Notes: generated by a model not told the origin, from the sequence alone. Shown: positions 34,965 through 43,774, numbered from the stretch's first letter. The stretch is 64,000 bases of DNA from Magnetococcales bacterium (GCA_002753515.1 PEAK01000016.1:1-64000), one strand, 5' to 3'. Program-made: numbers and translations.

Positions 34965-35417
34965 CTAGGTCAGACGCATCAGCCACATGGCAATGGCGCA
35001 TGAGATCCCGGAGAGAATCAGGGCGGCTATTTCGTTGGCACGGAAACGACCGCGGTTCCTGGCAACGCCGATGCCCATATGGAGTATCGAGACGCCGGCA
35101 AGGACCAGGAGCCAGGTTTTCGACTTTTCGACCAATTCCATGTTCCAGGTGGGGTGGACCTCCAGTTCAAACATGCGGGTGAAAAACGTGGTCTCCTCCG
35201 GGAGCGCTTTGCCGATCATACGCAACGTCCAGAAGAAAAACGAATAGGAAATCAGGTTGAACCAGAGCGAGAGCGTGGTTGATTTCTTCTTCGCAGGGCG
35301 CTTTTTTTCCTGTTCCAGGGCATCGTCCTCTTTGATGTAGACAGGGGTTGCCACGGCTGCCTGGATACGGCCACTCGACTTGCCCTGAGGTGAATTTTTA
35401 CCACGGGGTTTGGCCAC
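34965..35417 (-). CDS. Small membrane protein of unknown function
   Basis: 150 residues. The N-terminal 45 residues are basic and disordered (KPRGKNSPQGKSSGR, EQEKKRPAKKK), followed by three hydrophobic segments (SLWFNLISYSFFFWTLRM, TWLLVLAGVSILHMGIGV, EIAALILSGISCAIAMWLM). No family is recognised. It converges with the KdpE-like gene and diverges from the stator genes across a long gap. Membrane location is predicted from hydropathy only. Confidence 0.6.
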   Translation of the reverse strand: MAKPRGKNSPQGKSSGRIQAAVATPVYIKEDDALEQEKKRPAKKKSTTLSLWFNLISYSFFFWTLRMIGKALPEETTFFTRMFELEVHPTWNMELVEKSKTWLLVLAGVSILHMGIGVARNRGRFRANEIAALILSGISCAIAMWLMRLT

Positions 35418-35812
35418 GTTGGATGACTCCTTGAAGTTTTATTGCGATTCAGAGAATCGACCGCACATCTTTAAATATACCTAACACCGGGGGGTGGTAC
35501 TCTCAATCCCCCGCCACATCTGTCATTTTCGCACAAAATATGGCGAAAAGTCAAATCGGGAAAGGGTGCGATTTTCATATGGATAGAATATTTATATGTG
35601 TCAATAATATTATTAATTGTCTTTTTTCGGATTATCGATCATCATCCCTTGCCTTTGCGAGGCGAAGGTATCATTCTGCCCAAGGTTCTTTAAGAAGGTT
35701 GGGTACTTGTAGGTTACTTGGGGTGGGTAGCTCTGCCAAGATTCCTGTTCCCACGGTTGCAATCCAGTATGGACCGGGGGGGGTGCCCCTTAAGATTTAA
35801 GCAGGAGTATCT
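35418..35812. other. Gene-free stretch upstream of the stator genes
   Basis: 395 bases, AT-rich, without a credible ORF. The only structures I see are an imperfect hairpin CCTTGCCTTTGCGAGGCGAAGG at about 35647-35668 and a CGGGGGG...CCCCCG pair near 35490-35515. A GG-N10-GC sigma-54 site was sought and not found. The stator ribosome-binding site (AGCAGGAG) ends the region. Confidence 0.6.
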
Positions 35813-36565
35813 ATGAGCAAAAAGTGCCCTATCTGCAAGAAGGGAACGCCACTCTGGTTTATATCCTGGGCGGATATGGCTACGCTTCTGCTGTGTTTTT
35901 TCGTCATCATTGTCGCCTACTCCACGGTCGAAATCACCAAGTTCAAGGAATTGGCCGGTACCTTCAAGGATCAATTCGGGGTCCAGCGGATTGAAAGAAT
36001 CAGTCCCATCATGGCCAGCCAAAACCTGATCGGCTCCGAATTCCAACAGGAAGTTCACCTGGTGGAGTTGCGTGACAAAATTCGTGTCATGAGTACAACC
36101 CTGATCGATAACGGTCAGGCGGAAGTGGAAGAAAAACAAGAGGGCTTCCTTTTGCGGATCCGCGAGGATGCTCTTTTGACCCCGGATGGCAAAAAGGTTA
36201 GCGAATCCAGCGGAATCATGGTGGATCAAATCGCCAATCTGTTGGCCAAAGAGCGCAACGTCATAGAAGTACGTGGTCATACCGATCAGCAGCCCAAAAG
36301 TGGGGACAGCATTGAAACCACCAGTTGGTTCAAGGGGGCGGTGATGGCCGTGGCCGTGGCCAAGCGTTTTGCGGCGTCCGGGGTGGCACCGGAGCGTTTG
36401 TTCATCAGCACCTATGGTGAGTACAGCCCGGTGGCCGATAACCGAAACCCCGAGGCGCGCAAGGCCAACCGTCGTATTGAAATTCTCATACGTAAGGACA
36501 TTGCCGGATTTCTCCCCAAGGAAGATTTGGGGAGCGGGGAGGCACCAGTGGACAAAAAGTTTTGA
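35813..36565 (+). CDS. motB: PomB/MotB-like flagellar stator protein
   Basis: 250 residues. A short cytoplasmic N-terminus with KKCPICKKGTPLW leads into one transmembrane segment FISWADMATLLLCFFVIIVAY, whose Asp (in SWADMATLL) is the ion-binding residue. The C-terminal OmpA/MotB peptidoglycan-binding domain (NVIEVRGHTDQQPKSGDS, RLFISTYGEYSPV, NRRIEILIRKD) follows. The CxxC-K-GxPxW lead with this motif resembles PomB-type sodium stators rather than E. coli MotB. motA follows 33 bases later, both with strong ribosome sites. Confidence 0.9.
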   Translation: MSKKCPICKKGTPLWFISWADMATLLLCFFVIIVAYSTVEITKFKELAGTFKDQFGVQRIERISPIMASQNLIGSEFQQEVHLVELRDKIRVMSTTLIDNGQAEVEEKQEGFLLRIREDALLTPDGKKVSESSGIMVDQIANLLAKERNVIEVRGHTDQQPKSGDSIETTSWFKGAVMAVAVAKRFAASGVAPERLFISTYGEYSPVADNRNPEARKANRRIEILIRKDIAGFLPKEDLGSGEAPVDKKF

Positions 36566-36598
36566 TTGCTGGCGTAACAGGTATAGAGGAGGATAGCA

Positions 36599-37345
36599 AT
36601 GGATAAAGCCACGATCATCGGGATTGTCGCGGCACTCTTGATTCTGGCCTTTCTTTCTGCGGGCAAGATCGTCATGTTTGCCAGTAGCCACGCTGCGGTG
36701 GTCGTGTTTGGTGGCCTAATTGCGTCCACATTCGTCAAATTCAATCTCCACGACCTGAAAAACACCTCGGCAATTATGGGCAAGGTGTTTTTTGAGCCCA
36801 AGGATAATATCCACGAAATCATCAGCCAACTCGTGGAAATGTCCAATATCTGCCGCAAGGATGGCATCCTGGCCCTCGAAAAATACAAGACTGACAACAA
36901 GTTCATGCAAAATGGCATCAACCATTGCGTAGACGGTGCGACACCCGAATTCTTAACCGATGTTTTGGGCAAGGAAATCGAATATTTGTCCCATCGTCAC
37001 CATGTGGGTATCACCATGTTTGAATCCATGGGTGAAGCGGCCCCGGCCATGGGCATGGTGGGGACTCTCATCGGAATGGTCGAGTTGCTGGCCAACATGG
37101 AGGATCCCTCGAAAATCGGTCCCGCCATGGGTACGGCACTGTTGGCGACATGCTATGGCGCTATCGTCGCCAATATGTTGACCATTCCCATGGGTATCAA
37201 GTTGATGCACTACTCCAAGGAAGAACAATTGCGCTGTACTATCATCATGGAAGGTCTTCTGGGCATTTTGAAGGGGGTGAATCCCCGCATGTTGGAGTAT
37301 TCCCTGCGTTCCGTGTTGTCGACACGTGATCGTGAGACGGTGTAG
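36599..37345 (+). CDS. motA: PomA/MotA-like flagellar stator protein
   Basis: 248 residues with four hydrophobic segments. TM1 starts DKATIIGIVAALLILAF, and TM3-4 lie in GMVGTLIGMVELLANM and GPAMGTALLATCYGAIVANMLTIPMGIKL. The MotA/TolQ/ExbB core GMVGTLIGMV is intact, and the cytoplasmic loop has charged residues that touch FliG. The length and N-terminus resemble PomA. Order motB then motA is reversed from E. coli. GAGGAGG precedes the ATG. Confidence 0.93.
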   Translation: MDKATIIGIVAALLILAFLSAGKIVMFASSHAAVVVFGGLIASTFVKFNLHDLKNTSAIMGKVFFEPKDNIHEIISQLVEMSNICRKDGILALEKYKTDNKFMQNGINHCVDGATPEFLTDVLGKEIEYLSHRHHVGITMFESMGEAAPAMGMVGTLIGMVELLANMEDPSKIGPAMGTALLATCYGAIVANMLTIPMGIKLMHYSKEEQLRCTIIMEGLLGILKGVNPRMLEYSLRSVLSTRDRETV

Positions 37346-37443
37346 GGCGTTAGAGAGTTTGCATAAAATTGGAGAGAACCCGGCTTCCTTACCCTTATTA
37401 AGTTGTTATCAACAGGGTCAACATTTCACGAGGAGAATGGTGG

Positions 37444-40113
37444 ATGTCTGGCAACAAATTTGTGTATTTTTTTGGCAACGGTCAGGCCGAAGGCGATTCG
37501 GGGATGAAAAATTTGCTGGGTGGCAAAGGGGCCAACCTGGCGGAGATGACTCGTCTCGGTGTTCCGGTACCATCGGGTTTCACGATCAGTACCGAGGTGT
37601 GCGGCCTGTATCTTAAACTTCGCGACTATCCAGCCGGACTCAGAGAAGAGGTGAATGCGGCGCTGGTGGAAGTTGAAAAAGTGATGGGGGCCAAGTTTGG
37701 TGATGCGGACAATCCCCTTCTGGTTTCTGTGCGTTCGGGCGCCCGGGTTTCCATGCCCGGCATGATGGATACCGTGTTGAACCTGGGGCTTAACGATACT
37801 ACTGTCCAGGGCATGATCAAGCGGACCAACGATCCCCGCTTCGCCTATGACTCCTACCGCCGTTTTGTGCAAATGTATTCCAATGTGGTGTTGGGTGTGG
37901 ATCACCACAATTTTGAGCATATGCTCAAACATATGAAAGAACACGCCGGCAAGGTGGAAGATACCTCGGTCACCGCCGATGAATGGAAAGACTTGGTCGG
38001 GAAATATAAAGCCAAAGTATTGGAGATCACCGGCAAGCCGTTCCCGGAAAATCCACAGGATCAAATGTGGGGTGCCATTGGGGCCGTGTTCAACTCCTGG
38101 ACCATTCCCCGTGCCGTCACCTATCGCCGCTTGAACAATATCCCTGAAGGTTGGGGGACAGCCGTTAACGTCCAGGCCATGGTGTTCGGTAACATGGGTA
38201 ACGATTGCGCGACGGGCGTTGCCTTCACCCGCGACCCCAGCACCGGCGACAATCGGTTTTTCGGTGAATACCTCATCAATGCCCAGGGCGAGGACGTGGT
38301 GGCGGGTATCCGCACGCCGCAGCAGATCACCATCGAGGGTAAAAACCTCAATGGTTCCAATCTGCCGGCCATGGAAGAGTCCATGCCCGAACTGTTCAAG
38401 GAACTCTATGCCGTGCAGCGGCGTCTGGAACTGCATTATCGGGATATGCAGGACATCGAGTTCACCATTCAGCGTAATAAATTGTGGCTGTTGCAGACCC
38501 GTAATGGCAAGCGTACTGCCAAGGCCGCCTTGAAAATCGCCGTGCAGATGGTACACGAAGGTTTGATCAACACCCGTGAAGCGGTACTCCGTGTTGCCCC
38601 GGAATCCCTGGATCAACTGTTGCACCCCACCTTGGATCCCAAAGCCAAGAAGATTGTGATTGGCAAGGGTTTGGCCGCCTCCCCCGGTGCGGCGACCGGT
38701 AAGGTGGTGTTCGATGCCGACGAAGCTGAGTTGTGGACCGAAGGTGGCCAAGCGGTCATGCTGGTTCGGGAAGAGACCAGCCCGGAAGATATCCACGGTA
38801 TGCATTCGGCCAAGGGTATCATCACGGCTCGCGGTGGTATGACTTCCCATGCGGCGGTGGTGGCGCGTGGCATGGGCAGGCCGTGCGTCTCCGGGTGTTC
38901 GGCCCTCCAGATCAACATGGAAAAAGAACTCTTCACCCTCGGTGGGGCAACGGTGCAAAAGGGTGACTGGGTCACCATCGATGGTTCCACGGGTGAGATC
39001 ATCCTGGGGCAGGTTCCCACCATCAATCCAGAGCTTTCGGGTGATTTCGGCGTTTTCATGGAATGGGTGGATGGCTTTACCCGCATGAAGGTGCGTGCCA
39101 ATGCCGATACCCCCGATGATGCCCGTATCGCCCGCAGCTTCGGGGCCATGGGGATTGGCTTGTGCCGCACAGAGCATATGTTCTTCGGTGCCGAACGGAT
39201 CATTCACATGCGCGGTATGATCCTCTCCGATACCGACGAAGATCGCCGTCGCGCCATTTCCAAAATCCTCCCCTTGCAACGTCATGACTTTGAAGGGTTG
39301 TTCCGGGAGATGCGCGGTTTGCCAGTGACGATTCGTCTCCTCGATCCGCCTCTGCATGAGTTCATCCCCCACGATGCCGAAGGACAGAGCGAGGTGGCAC
39401 TGGTGTTCGGTATGCCGGTGGAAAAAGTGAAACAACGGGTTGAAAGCCTCAAGGAATTCAACCCCATGCTGGGACATCGCGGTTGTCGTCTGGGTATCAG
39501 TTTCCCGGAAATCTACGAGATGCAAGTGCGCGCTATTATGGAAGCAGCGTGCCACTTGGTGAAGACGGAAGGATTTTTCATCACCCCGGAAATCATGATT
39601 CCGTTGGTCGGGGTGGAGAACGAGCTGAAATTCCTGAAAGATCGCTCAGTAGCGGTGTGTGAAGCGGTCATGAAGGAGACCGGGGTCAATCTGGAATACC
39701 ACATCGGTACCATGATCGAACTGCCGCGTGCCGCCTTGATTGCCGATCAATTGGCCAAAACGGCGGAGTTCTTCTCCTTCGGTACCAACGACCTGACGCA
39801 GACCACCATGGGTATTTCCCGTGACGATGCCGGGCCGTTCCTGCAGGAGTACATCCGTAAAAATCTCATCGCCAAGGATCCCTTTGTCAGCGTCGATCAA
39901 GAAGGCGTTGGTTTGTTGGTGAAAATGGCTGCTGCCAAGGGTCGGGAAACCCGCCCCGGTATTAAGTTGGGGGTCTGTGGTGAACATGGTGGTGATCCCG
40001 ATTCCATCTACTTCTTTGAAACGGTGGGCCTGGACTACGTCTCCTGTTCGCCGTTCCGGGTGCCGATTGCCCGGTTGGCCGCTGCTTTGGCCGCATTGAA
40101 AAGTGGTAATTAG
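37444..40113 (+). CDS. ppdK: Pyruvate, phosphate dikinase PpdK
   Basis: 889 residues, typical. The ATP-grasp domain begins KFVYFFGNGQAEGD and GGKGANLAEMTRLGVPVPSGF. The catalytic His is in GGMTSHAAVVARGMGRPCVSG near 454, and the C-terminal PEP-binding TIM barrel has GLCRTEHMFF and FGTNDLTQTTMGISRDDAG. It interconverts pyruvate+ATP+Pi and PEP+AMP+PPi, linking glycolysis and gluconeogenesis. AGGAG is eight bases before the ATG, and the terminator at 40161 follows. Confidence 0.98.
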   Translation: MSGNKFVYFFGNGQAEGDSGMKNLLGGKGANLAEMTRLGVPVPSGFTISTEVCGLYLKLRDYPAGLREEVNAALVEVEKVMGAKFGDADNPLLVSVRSGARVSMPGMMDTVLNLGLNDTTVQGMIKRTNDPRFAYDSYRRFVQMYSNVVLGVDHHNFEHMLKHMKEHAGKVEDTSVTADEWKDLVGKYKAKVLEITGKPFPENPQDQMWGAIGAVFNSWTIPRAVTYRRLNNIPEGWGTAVNVQAMVFGNMGNDCATGVAFTRDPSTGDNRFFGEYLINAQGEDVVAGIRTPQQITIEGKNLNGSNLPAMEESMPELFKELYAVQRRLELHYRDMQDIEFTIQRNKLWLLQTRNGKRTAKAALKIAVQMVHEGLINTREAVLRVAPESLDQLLHPTLDPKAKKIVIGKGLAASPGAATGKVVFDADEAELWTEGGQAVMLVREETSPEDIHGMHSAKGIITARGGMTSHAAVVARGMGRPCVSGCSALQINMEKELFTLGGATVQKGDWVTIDGSTGEIILGQVPTINPELSGDFGVFMEWVDGFTRMKVRANADTPDDARIARSFGAMGIGLCRTEHMFFGAERIIHMRGMILSDTDEDRRRAISKILPLQRHDFEGLFREMRGLPVTIRLLDPPLHEFIPHDAEGQSEVALVFGMPVEKVKQRVESLKEFNPMLGHRGCRLGISFPEIYEMQVRAIMEAACHLVKTEGFFITPEIMIPLVGVENELKFLKDRSVAVCEAVMKETGVNLEYHIGTMIELPRAALIADQLAKTAEFFSFGTNDLTQTTMGISRDDAGPFLQEYIRKNLIAKDPFVSVDQEGVGLLVKMAAAKGRETRPGIKLGVCGEHGGDPDSIYFFETVGLDYVSCSPFRVPIARLAAALAALKSGN

Positions 40114-40160
40114 GTCCGCTTGAACCGTTGATTGGTTGAAACAACGGATGATTGACATGA

Positions 40161-40195
40161 AAGGCACCTCGGCTTGGGTTGGGGTGCCTTTTTTT
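40161..40195 (+). terminator. Rho-independent terminator of ppdK
   Basis: AAGGCACC at 40161-40168 pairs perfectly with GGTGCCTT at 40183-40190, and the hairpin is followed by a run of T (TTTTTTT). It sits 47 bases after the ppdK stop. Left edge of the MITE-like element starts one base after the T run. Confidence 0.85.
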
Positions 40196-40352
40196 AATTC
40201 TACTTTGTCACATTTCCAGTTCGGAGTTTGTGGCCTCTGGATTCCCGCTTTTGCGGGAATGACGGTTACCTTTTTTCAACGGATTTTCTGTTTCGTCATC
40301 CCCGCGAAAGCGGGGATCCAGAGCGTAAATTCTAATGTGACAAAGTAGAATT
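40196..40352. repeat. MITE-like element with perfect 19-bp terminal inverted repeats
   Basis: AATTCTACTTTGTCACATT at 40196-40214 is the exact reverse complement of AATGTGACAAAGTAGAATT at 40334-40352. The 157-base element contains two oppositely arranged hairpin cores, GGATTCCCGCTTTTGCGGG and CATCCCCGCGAAAGCGGGGAT, related to the cores in the flagellar-cluster repeats. It has no ORF. A 17-base match to the terminal repeat occurs alone at 102-118. No transposase is in the window. Confidence 0.85.
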
Positions 40353-40392
40353 AATAGAGGGGCTTAACAACGAGATAGGATGCTGGGTGCCT

Positions 40393-40626
40393 CTATTTTG
40401 ACTCCTGGGAAAAGCTGTGATCAAGCTCGTCCAAAATGGCCAATCCTTTTTCAATAGAGCCCCGCGCTACCAACGCCCGGAATCGGGTTTCCATATCGGA
40501 CTGGGCCAGAGCAACTGTTGAAAGTTCTTCCATCAGTTTGTTGAGGCTGATTTGCCGTTGTGTGGCTAGGTTTTTCAGCCTTTGATGCTTGTCGTCAGGA
40601 AGGCGGATAGTCAGCGTACTCATCAT
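40393..40626 (-). CDS. RHH (CopG-like) antitoxin/regulator
   Basis: 77 residues, or 76 from the second ATG. STLTIRLPDDKHQRLKNLATQRQISLNKLMEEL is a ribbon-helix-helix N-terminus; the rest is a helical tail ending QESK. Such proteins are usually autorepressors or antitoxins. Its ATG overlaps the stop of queD (ATGA), with AAGGAT upstream, so translation may be coupled to queD. No toxin gene follows within the 280-base gap to ppdK. Confidence 0.8.
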   Translation of the reverse strand: MMSTLTIRLPDDKHQRLKNLATQRQISLNKLMEELSTVALAQSDMETRFRALVARGSIEKGLAILDELDHSFSQESK

Positions 40627-41741
40627 GAAATCCTTTTAATCAACTGTATTAAACCCGATTGTGCTTTAGAGAGCGCAAGGATGATCCCACATCCAGGGGT
40701 CTCGGTCAGATCCAGGCGGGTGAGTTGTGGGAGGAGGGGACGGGATTGGCTGGCGATCCAGCGGGCTATGCTGAGGCTATCGCCATCTTCAAGATCGGGA
40801 ATTTCGAATAAAGGGTGATGGTCCAGCATGGTGAATACAGGGCTGAACAATTTTTTGACCTCACCGAAATCACAAATCCATCCCATGATGGATTCGAGGG
40901 GTGCGGAAAGGTGCAAGCGCAGGGTAAAGGTATGGCCATGAATGCGTCGGCGCGGGTCGTCTTCTTGCACATTGGATAGACGAACGGCACTATCCAGGGT
41001 CATCTCTTTCCAGATGCGATAGTTGTGACCATTGTAGTGTGCCCCGGATGACGATGTTTCCATCACCGTGACCCAGGCCAGTTCTGGTAGCACAGGGTGC
41101 AGTTGTTGCCAGATCCAGTGGGATAACACTTCGCTCGTGGGATTTTCCAGGCCCTGAATATCATTCAGGCAACGATGATGCAGCAACGTTTGGATGGGTT
41201 GCCACAGGGTATCGAGGTCATCGTAATCGATGCGATTGCTCTTTGTAGGCGTGTCGGGGTGACGCGCCGCGATGAGGACACGAAATCCATGGCCATGCAT
41301 GCGTCCACAGGGGTGTCCTGGTGCCACGTGGGGCAGTTGATGCGCCGATTCAAAACGGTAACGGCGCCACACCAAGGTGTTTTGCCCGGGTGCGACATCC
41401 ATTCCCTGTTCCGGCGTGGCATGGAGACGGATGCGCTGGATGCCGGTCCATGGCATTTGTTGCAGCAACCAATGGGCCAGATTGTCATCCGTGGGTTGTT
41501 GCGGCAGGCAATCGTTGAGCAGGCGATAGTCGAGGGGGGCAACGATATTTTGCCAAATGGTTTGGAGCGTTGCAACCTCGGTACCTGGGCGGAGTGCCGG
41601 ATCCATGGGTGGTGCTGTACGGATTTGCGCTAAAAAACCATGGCCATGCAAACGGCTGCTGCGGTGACCTGCGGGCTGGTTGGTGAGGTATCGGGCCGCT
41701 TCAAATCGGGCTTGAGATGTTAATAAAAATTGATCCATCAT
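40623..41741 (-). CDS. queD: Three-domain QueD/PTPS fusion (6-carboxytetrahydropterin synthase-like)
   Basis: 372 residues from the ATG at 41741 (AAAGGA upstream); the track's longer start reaches into queC. QueD is normally about 120 residues, and three tandem PTPS domains are visible. Domain 2 (about 120-240) keeps zinc His134, His149 and His151 (FESAH, MHGHG) and Cys145 (GHPCGR). Domain 1 (1-115) replaces His with Arg17 and Cys with Ser28; domain 3 (240-360) has Val253 and Arg264 there but keeps a DH pair (MLDHH, 307-308) where domain 2 has HH. QueD makes CPH4 from dihydroneopterin triphosphate for queuosine synthesis. It follows queC by 10 bases. Confidence 0.85.
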   Translation of the reverse strand: MMDQFLLTSQARFEAARYLTNQPAGHRSSRLHGHGFLAQIRTAPPMDPALRPGTEVATLQTIWQNIVAPLDYRLLNDCLPQQPTDDNLAHWLLQQMPWTGIQRIRLHATPEQGMDVAPGQNTLVWRRYRFESAHQLPHVAPGHPCGRMHGHGFRVLIAARHPDTPTKSNRIDYDDLDTLWQPIQTLLHHRCLNDIQGLENPTSEVLSHWIWQQLHPVLPELAWVTVMETSSSGAHYNGHNYRIWKEMTLDSAVRLSNVQEDDPRRRIHGHTFTLRLHLSAPLESIMGWICDFGEVKKLFSPVFTMLDHHPLFEIPDLEDGDSLSIARWIASQSRPLLPQLTRLDLTETPGCGIILALSKAQSGLIQLIKRIS

Positions 41742-41751
41742 GGCATGTCCT

Positions 41752-42453
41752 TTAAGGGGAAGCCAGGAATGCGGCATAGCCATCGGCGCGCAGGCGACAG
41801 GAGGGGCAGGTGCCGCATCCCCATCCCCAATTGTGTTGTTCGCGACGCTCGCCCAGGTAGCAGGTATGGGTTTCATGGCGCACCAGATCGAGGAAATCCA
41901 CGCCACCCAAGGATTGCGCCAAGTGCCAGATTTCTCCTTTGTTGAGCCACATCAATGGTGTTTCAATACAAAACCGGCTTGCCATGCCACAATTGAGGGC
42001 CACCTGCAACGCTTTGATGGCATCATCCCGGCAGTCTGGATAACCGGAAGAGTCGGTTTGGCACATGCCGGCAACCAACCGGTCGATTCCCCGGCGATAG
42101 GCCAGGGCGGCGGCAAAAGAAAGAAAAAGAATATTGCGGCCCGGGACGAAGGTGTTGGGGAGGCCATGCTGGGAGTACGCAATGGCCCGCTCCCTGGTTA
42201 AGGCGGTATCGCTGATCTGACCGAGTGTTTGCAAGTTGATGAGGTGGTCGTCGCCCAGGCGTTCCCCCCATTGGGGGAAGCGGTGCCGAATGGTTGTCAG
42301 AATGGTTTGCCGGCAGGTGAGTTCGATGGCGTGGCGTTGCCCATAATCGAATCCTATCGTCTCCACCCGGTGGTATCGGGACAGTGCCCACGCCAGGCAG
42401 GTGGTGGAATCCTGGCCACCGGAAAACAATACCAATGATTTTGCAGTATCCAA
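41752..42453 (-). CDS. queC: 7-cyano-7-deazaguanine synthase QueC
   Basis: 233 residues. PP-loop ATPase motif [17 protein letters not shown] at residues 8-24, [21 protein letters not shown] in the middle and the four zinc cysteines in [24 protein letters not shown] near the C-terminus. It converts CDG to preQ0 in queuosine synthesis, downstream of the QueD step. It is followed by queD in a two-gene operon; queE and queF are not seen here. Confidence 0.97.
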   Translation of the reverse strand: MDTAKSLVLFSGGQDSTTCLAWALSRYHRVETIGFDYGQRHAIELTCRQTILTTIRHRFPQWGERLGDDHLINLQTLGQISDTALTRERAIAYSQHGLPNTFVPGRNILFLSFAAALAYRRGIDRLVAGMCQTDSSGYPDCRDDAIKALQVALNCGMASRFCIETPLMWLNKGEIWHLAQSLGGVDFLDLVRHETHTCYLGERREQHNWGWGCGTCPSCRLRADGYAAFLASP

Positions 42454-42517
42454 GGGCGATCCGTTCCAATATCAAAGGTTTATTTTGTTTTCCCGACATG
42501 GGACACGTGTGATCGTT

Positions 42518-43072
42518 TCAGCTTTCTTTTATTTCTAGGGGGTTGACCAAGTCCAGTTCAGTTTTGCGCAGACGTTGCAGCTTGACCTCACCACTGCCGG
42601 TATGGAAGAAGATTTTCCGACCCCAGGGGCCACCAACATCGGAAGCGACCAGATGCAAACGTTCTTTGCGGATCATGTCCATGGCGGTTTCGACATTTCT
42701 TTTCCCGATTGCCACGGTGGAAGCTTCTTCTTTGCCGGGAAGGTTGAACATCATGGCACCCCCAAATAATTTGGCTTCGAGTTCCTTGTTGGGGATTCCC
42801 ATCTGATGGAACCATGAGAGCATGAAGTGGGTGGAACACGAAACGAAATCGCCCATCATTCGGCACACTTTGACGCCGTTTGCGCTGCCGTGGGAACACG
42901 GACGGGAGGGTAGTTTGCCATGACCCATGGCACTGAGTTTGGTTTGTGGGTGAAAAAGAACCAGGGAAACGCACGAACCCAGGACAGTACACACTTCTGT
43001 TGGCCGGGTACCGACGAATAATTCGCCGGGTTCCAAATAGACGGATGCGGGAGTGGTTTCAAGAATGCCCAT
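42518..43072 (-). CDS. cheD: Chemoreceptor glutamine deamidase CheD
   Basis: 184 residues. The catalytic Cys lies in VCTVLGSCVSLVLF near 32, His in SAMGHGKLPSRP near 51, and the family's KLFGGAMMF and RNVETAMDMI segments are present. CheD deamidates receptor glutamines and binds CheC, raising CheC phosphatase activity. It is the last gene of the chemosensory array, just after a CheC-like gene, although no chemoreceptor is encoded in the window. Confidence 0.93.
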   Translation of the reverse strand: MGILETTPASVYLEPGELFVGTRPTEVCTVLGSCVSLVLFHPQTKLSAMGHGKLPSRPCSHGSANGVKVCRMMGDFVSCSTHFMLSWFHQMGIPNKELEAKLFGGAMMFNLPGKEEASTVAIGKRNVETAMDMIRKERLHLVASDVGGPWGRKIFFHTGSGEVKLQRLRKTELDLVNPLEIKES

Positions 43073-43078
43073 GCTGTT

Positions 43079-43744
43079 TTAACATAATTGGGTAGTGATG
43101 TAGTGTTGAACCGCTTGTTTCAGGTCGGTGTCATGGGAGGCATCGAGCCAGATCATGACGGAGCCGGACACGTGTTTGATTGGAATGGACAGGTCAATCC
43201 TGAGAGTGATGGAGTGGGCATCGGCATTGTTTTCATTGGGCGCATTTGGTACGTCAGAGTTGGGTTCCATGGGGCATGACCGGTTCCAAAGGGTGGGTTT
43301 TCCGCGAAAGAACAGGGGTTTGTTTCCTTCCAACTCCGAATCGAGCAGACGACTCAAAGTGCTGATACAGGTATATAGCAACAGATCTGCGACATCGGTG
43401 AGTGCTTCGGCACAGACCTGATCCTGCAGGGCTTGCGGGACGGGTTCACCGTAGAGGGCGTCCAGGAAAGGTCCCAGGGAGTCGGCGCGCAGGAGCAGCA
43501 CGGCATTGCCGGGGAGATCGGCCTTATTGGTCATCATCAAGCGAAATACCATGTGGAGCAGGCAGGCCGATTCACCGACCATCGAGGTGATTGTTTGGGT
43601 CAATTGTTTTGCCGGAGTTGTTTCCAGGCAGGGGGTGGAAAATTCAATTTCGGCATCGACCATTTCGCTCAGCGTTGGCAGGGCGTTACCCAGGCTGAGA
43701 TTGAACATCTCCTTGATGGCGTCTTCTTCAAACTCAGTGAGCAT
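43079..43744 (-). CDS. CheC-like phosphatase/CheD partner, copy 1
   Basis: 221 residues from the ATG at 43744. The first CheC motif is intact (EDAIKEMFNLSLGNALPTLSEM, the D/S-x3-E-x2-N pattern). The second repeat region (ALTDVADLLLYTCISTLSRLLD) lacks the E-x2-N residues, so at most one active site remains. A low-complexity Asn/Pro stretch near 165-180 (SDVPNAPNENNADAH) is unusual. CheC removes phosphate from CheY-P and binds CheD, whose gene follows after 6 bases. Confidence 0.8.
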   Translation of the reverse strand: MLTEFEEDAIKEMFNLSLGNALPTLSEMVDAEIEFSTPCLETTPAKQLTQTITSMVGESACLLHMVFRLMMTNKADLPGNAVLLLRADSLGPFLDALYGEPVPQALQDQVCAEALTDVADLLLYTCISTLSRLLDSELEGNKPLFFRGKPTLWNRSCPMEPNSDVPNAPNENNADAHSITLRIDLSIPIKHVSGSVMIWLDASHDTDLKQAVQHYITTQLC

Positions 43745-43774
43745 TGTTGGCACCAGTACGAAAGGTCATAAGTC

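Noticed and set aside
37426-39555. 709-residue minus-strand ORF over ppdK
   Set aside because: Long antisense ORF caused by GC-skewed codons of ppdK; His/Gly-rich translation typical of shadows.
40261-40325. Hairpin core inside the MITE as an independent terminator
   Set aside because: It has no following T run and belongs to the repeat element; the real ppdK terminator lies upstream.
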